A stretch of 64,000 nt of DNA from the NCBI GenBank assembly GCA_029783825.1, contig JAREIK010002979.1:100104-164103 (forward strand), read 5' to 3'. The position numbers and the translations under genes were made by a program. Source of the DNA: Sapria himalayana (Eukaryota; Streptophyta; Magnoliopsida; Malpighiales; Rafflesiaceae). Of this stretch, positions 63,101 through 64,000 are shown piece by piece; positions within the stretch are counted from its first letter, which is position 1, and each line of letters opens with the position of its first letter. The notes below the pieces were generated by a model. That model saw only the letters and a list, made by a program, of their open reading frames with translations. It was not told where the DNA came from and searched no databases.

Positions 63101-64000
63101 ATAGATAGATAGATAAACAATAAATAGTCAAATAGAAAGTCAATTAAAAAGACTCGTAGACAGACAGATAAATAAATAGTAAGATGAATAGATAGACAAA
63201 TATATGGATGGATAGATAGACAAATAGATAGACAAATAGATAGTTATATAGATAGATAGAAAGATGGATAGAAGGATACATAGATAAATCGTTGAATAAA
63301 TAGACAGTCAGATAAATAAATAGATATATATATATATATATATATAAAGGTAGATACATAGATTGATAAATAGGCAGATAGATAGATAGATAGGTATATA
63401 GTTAGAATAATAGATTGATAAACAGATTGATAATTTGAATAATAGATAGATTGAGAGATATTTTAAGACAAATTTATAGATAGATTGATAGAATTTTTGA
63501 TATAAAGATAGATAGACAGATTGATAGACATACAGATAGATAGATAAATATATATATATAGATAGAAAGATAGACAGATTGATTGATAGATAAATAAGTA
63601 GAAGGATATATAGATAGACATATATATTTGCAGATAGATAGATAAATATATAGATAAAAAAAGATTTATAGATAGATAGATAGATAAATAGATACATATA
63701 AATAGATAGGCAAATAGATTGATAGATATATAGACAATTAGAAACATAGATAGATATATAAATTAATAGATAGTTTGAAAGATTGAAAGAAATATACAAA
63801 GACTGACAAATAAGATAGAAAAATAGATAGACATATAGATAGAAAGATATATAGACATATAAATAGATAGATATATAGACAAATATTATAGTGATAGATT
63901 GAAAAATATATAGATATATAGAGAGATAGATAGACAAATAGATAGATATATAGATAGATAGATGGAAAGACATTTAGATATAAAATATAAATTGATAGAT

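Larger units (their letters stand above)
57440..64000. repeat. Degenerate (GATA)n array, block 5
   Basis: GATA on the plus strand to the right edge of the window, with many GACAAATA, GATATATA and GAAAGATA variants. No CACTA terminus adjoins its left border. Open frames on its minus strand are Ser-Ile-Tyr-Leu artefacts. Confidence 0.95.

Noticed and set aside
1..64000. CRISPR array or prokaryotic system
   Set aside because: The tandem repeats have no spacer structure, no cas genes are present, and the gene fragments and introns are plant-type.

Overview
The window looks like repeat-rich DNA from a flowering plant. The evidence is a family of CACTA (En/Spm) DNA transposons, a small GC-rich hAT-type element, and broken fragments of plant-type genes: cytosolic pyruvate kinase, an R2R3-MYB factor and tripeptidyl peptidase II. 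It is strongly AT-rich. I see no intact protein-coding gene, no tRNA or rRNA, and no CRISPR array. The species cannot be named from this sequence.

Layout. About a third of the window is degenerate (GATA)n/(TATC)n in five blocks: 1-4138, 5333-6652, 19305-20261, 29013-38551 and 57440-64000. The pyrimidine strand of TATC repeats has no stop codon in any frame, so it yields many spurious open frames reading Ser-Ile-Tyr-Leu. The rest is mostly CACTA-family DNA with two distinguishable ends, called A and B here. Both begin with a CACTA-type terminal inverted repeat followed by repeats of a TAGCTAGGGA-like motif. A ends lie at 4139 (pointing right), 29012 (pointing left) and 38552 (pointing right), with a truncated A end at 11545-12530. 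B ends lie at 6653 and 20262 (pointing right) and at 17509 and 54140 (pointing left).

The best-defined element, X, spans 38552-54140 (about 15.6 kb). It has an A end and a B end and is flanked by a 3-bp TAA duplication. It carries a long-dead Tnp2-type transposase (45805-49975), an AT satellite, an expanded set of subterminal repeats and three tandem copies of a B-proximal unit containing GC-richer trinucleotide minisatellites. Element Y (20262-29012) has both ends but no recognisable transposase. It sits between two GATA blocks of the same orientation, as if it had split one array. The region 6653-17509 is a rearranged pair of relatives, W and Z. W carries a tripeptidyl peptidase II fragment. 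Z carries a multi-exon pyruvate kinase fragment on one strand and an R2R3-MYB fragment on the other. These resemble transduplicated host gene pieces inside CACTA elements.

Between 17.5 and 19.3 kb lie an internally deleted transposase remnant and a 466-bp hAT-type element (18428-18893) with an exact 8-bp target duplication, inserted in a 21-bp tandem repeat. From 54144 to 57439 is the only sizeable stretch outside both arrays and recognised transposons. It holds exon-like pieces that I could not identify.

The parts do not form an operon or pathway. The linking theme is the transposon family and its association with GATA arrays: five of its seven visible termini directly abut array DNA.
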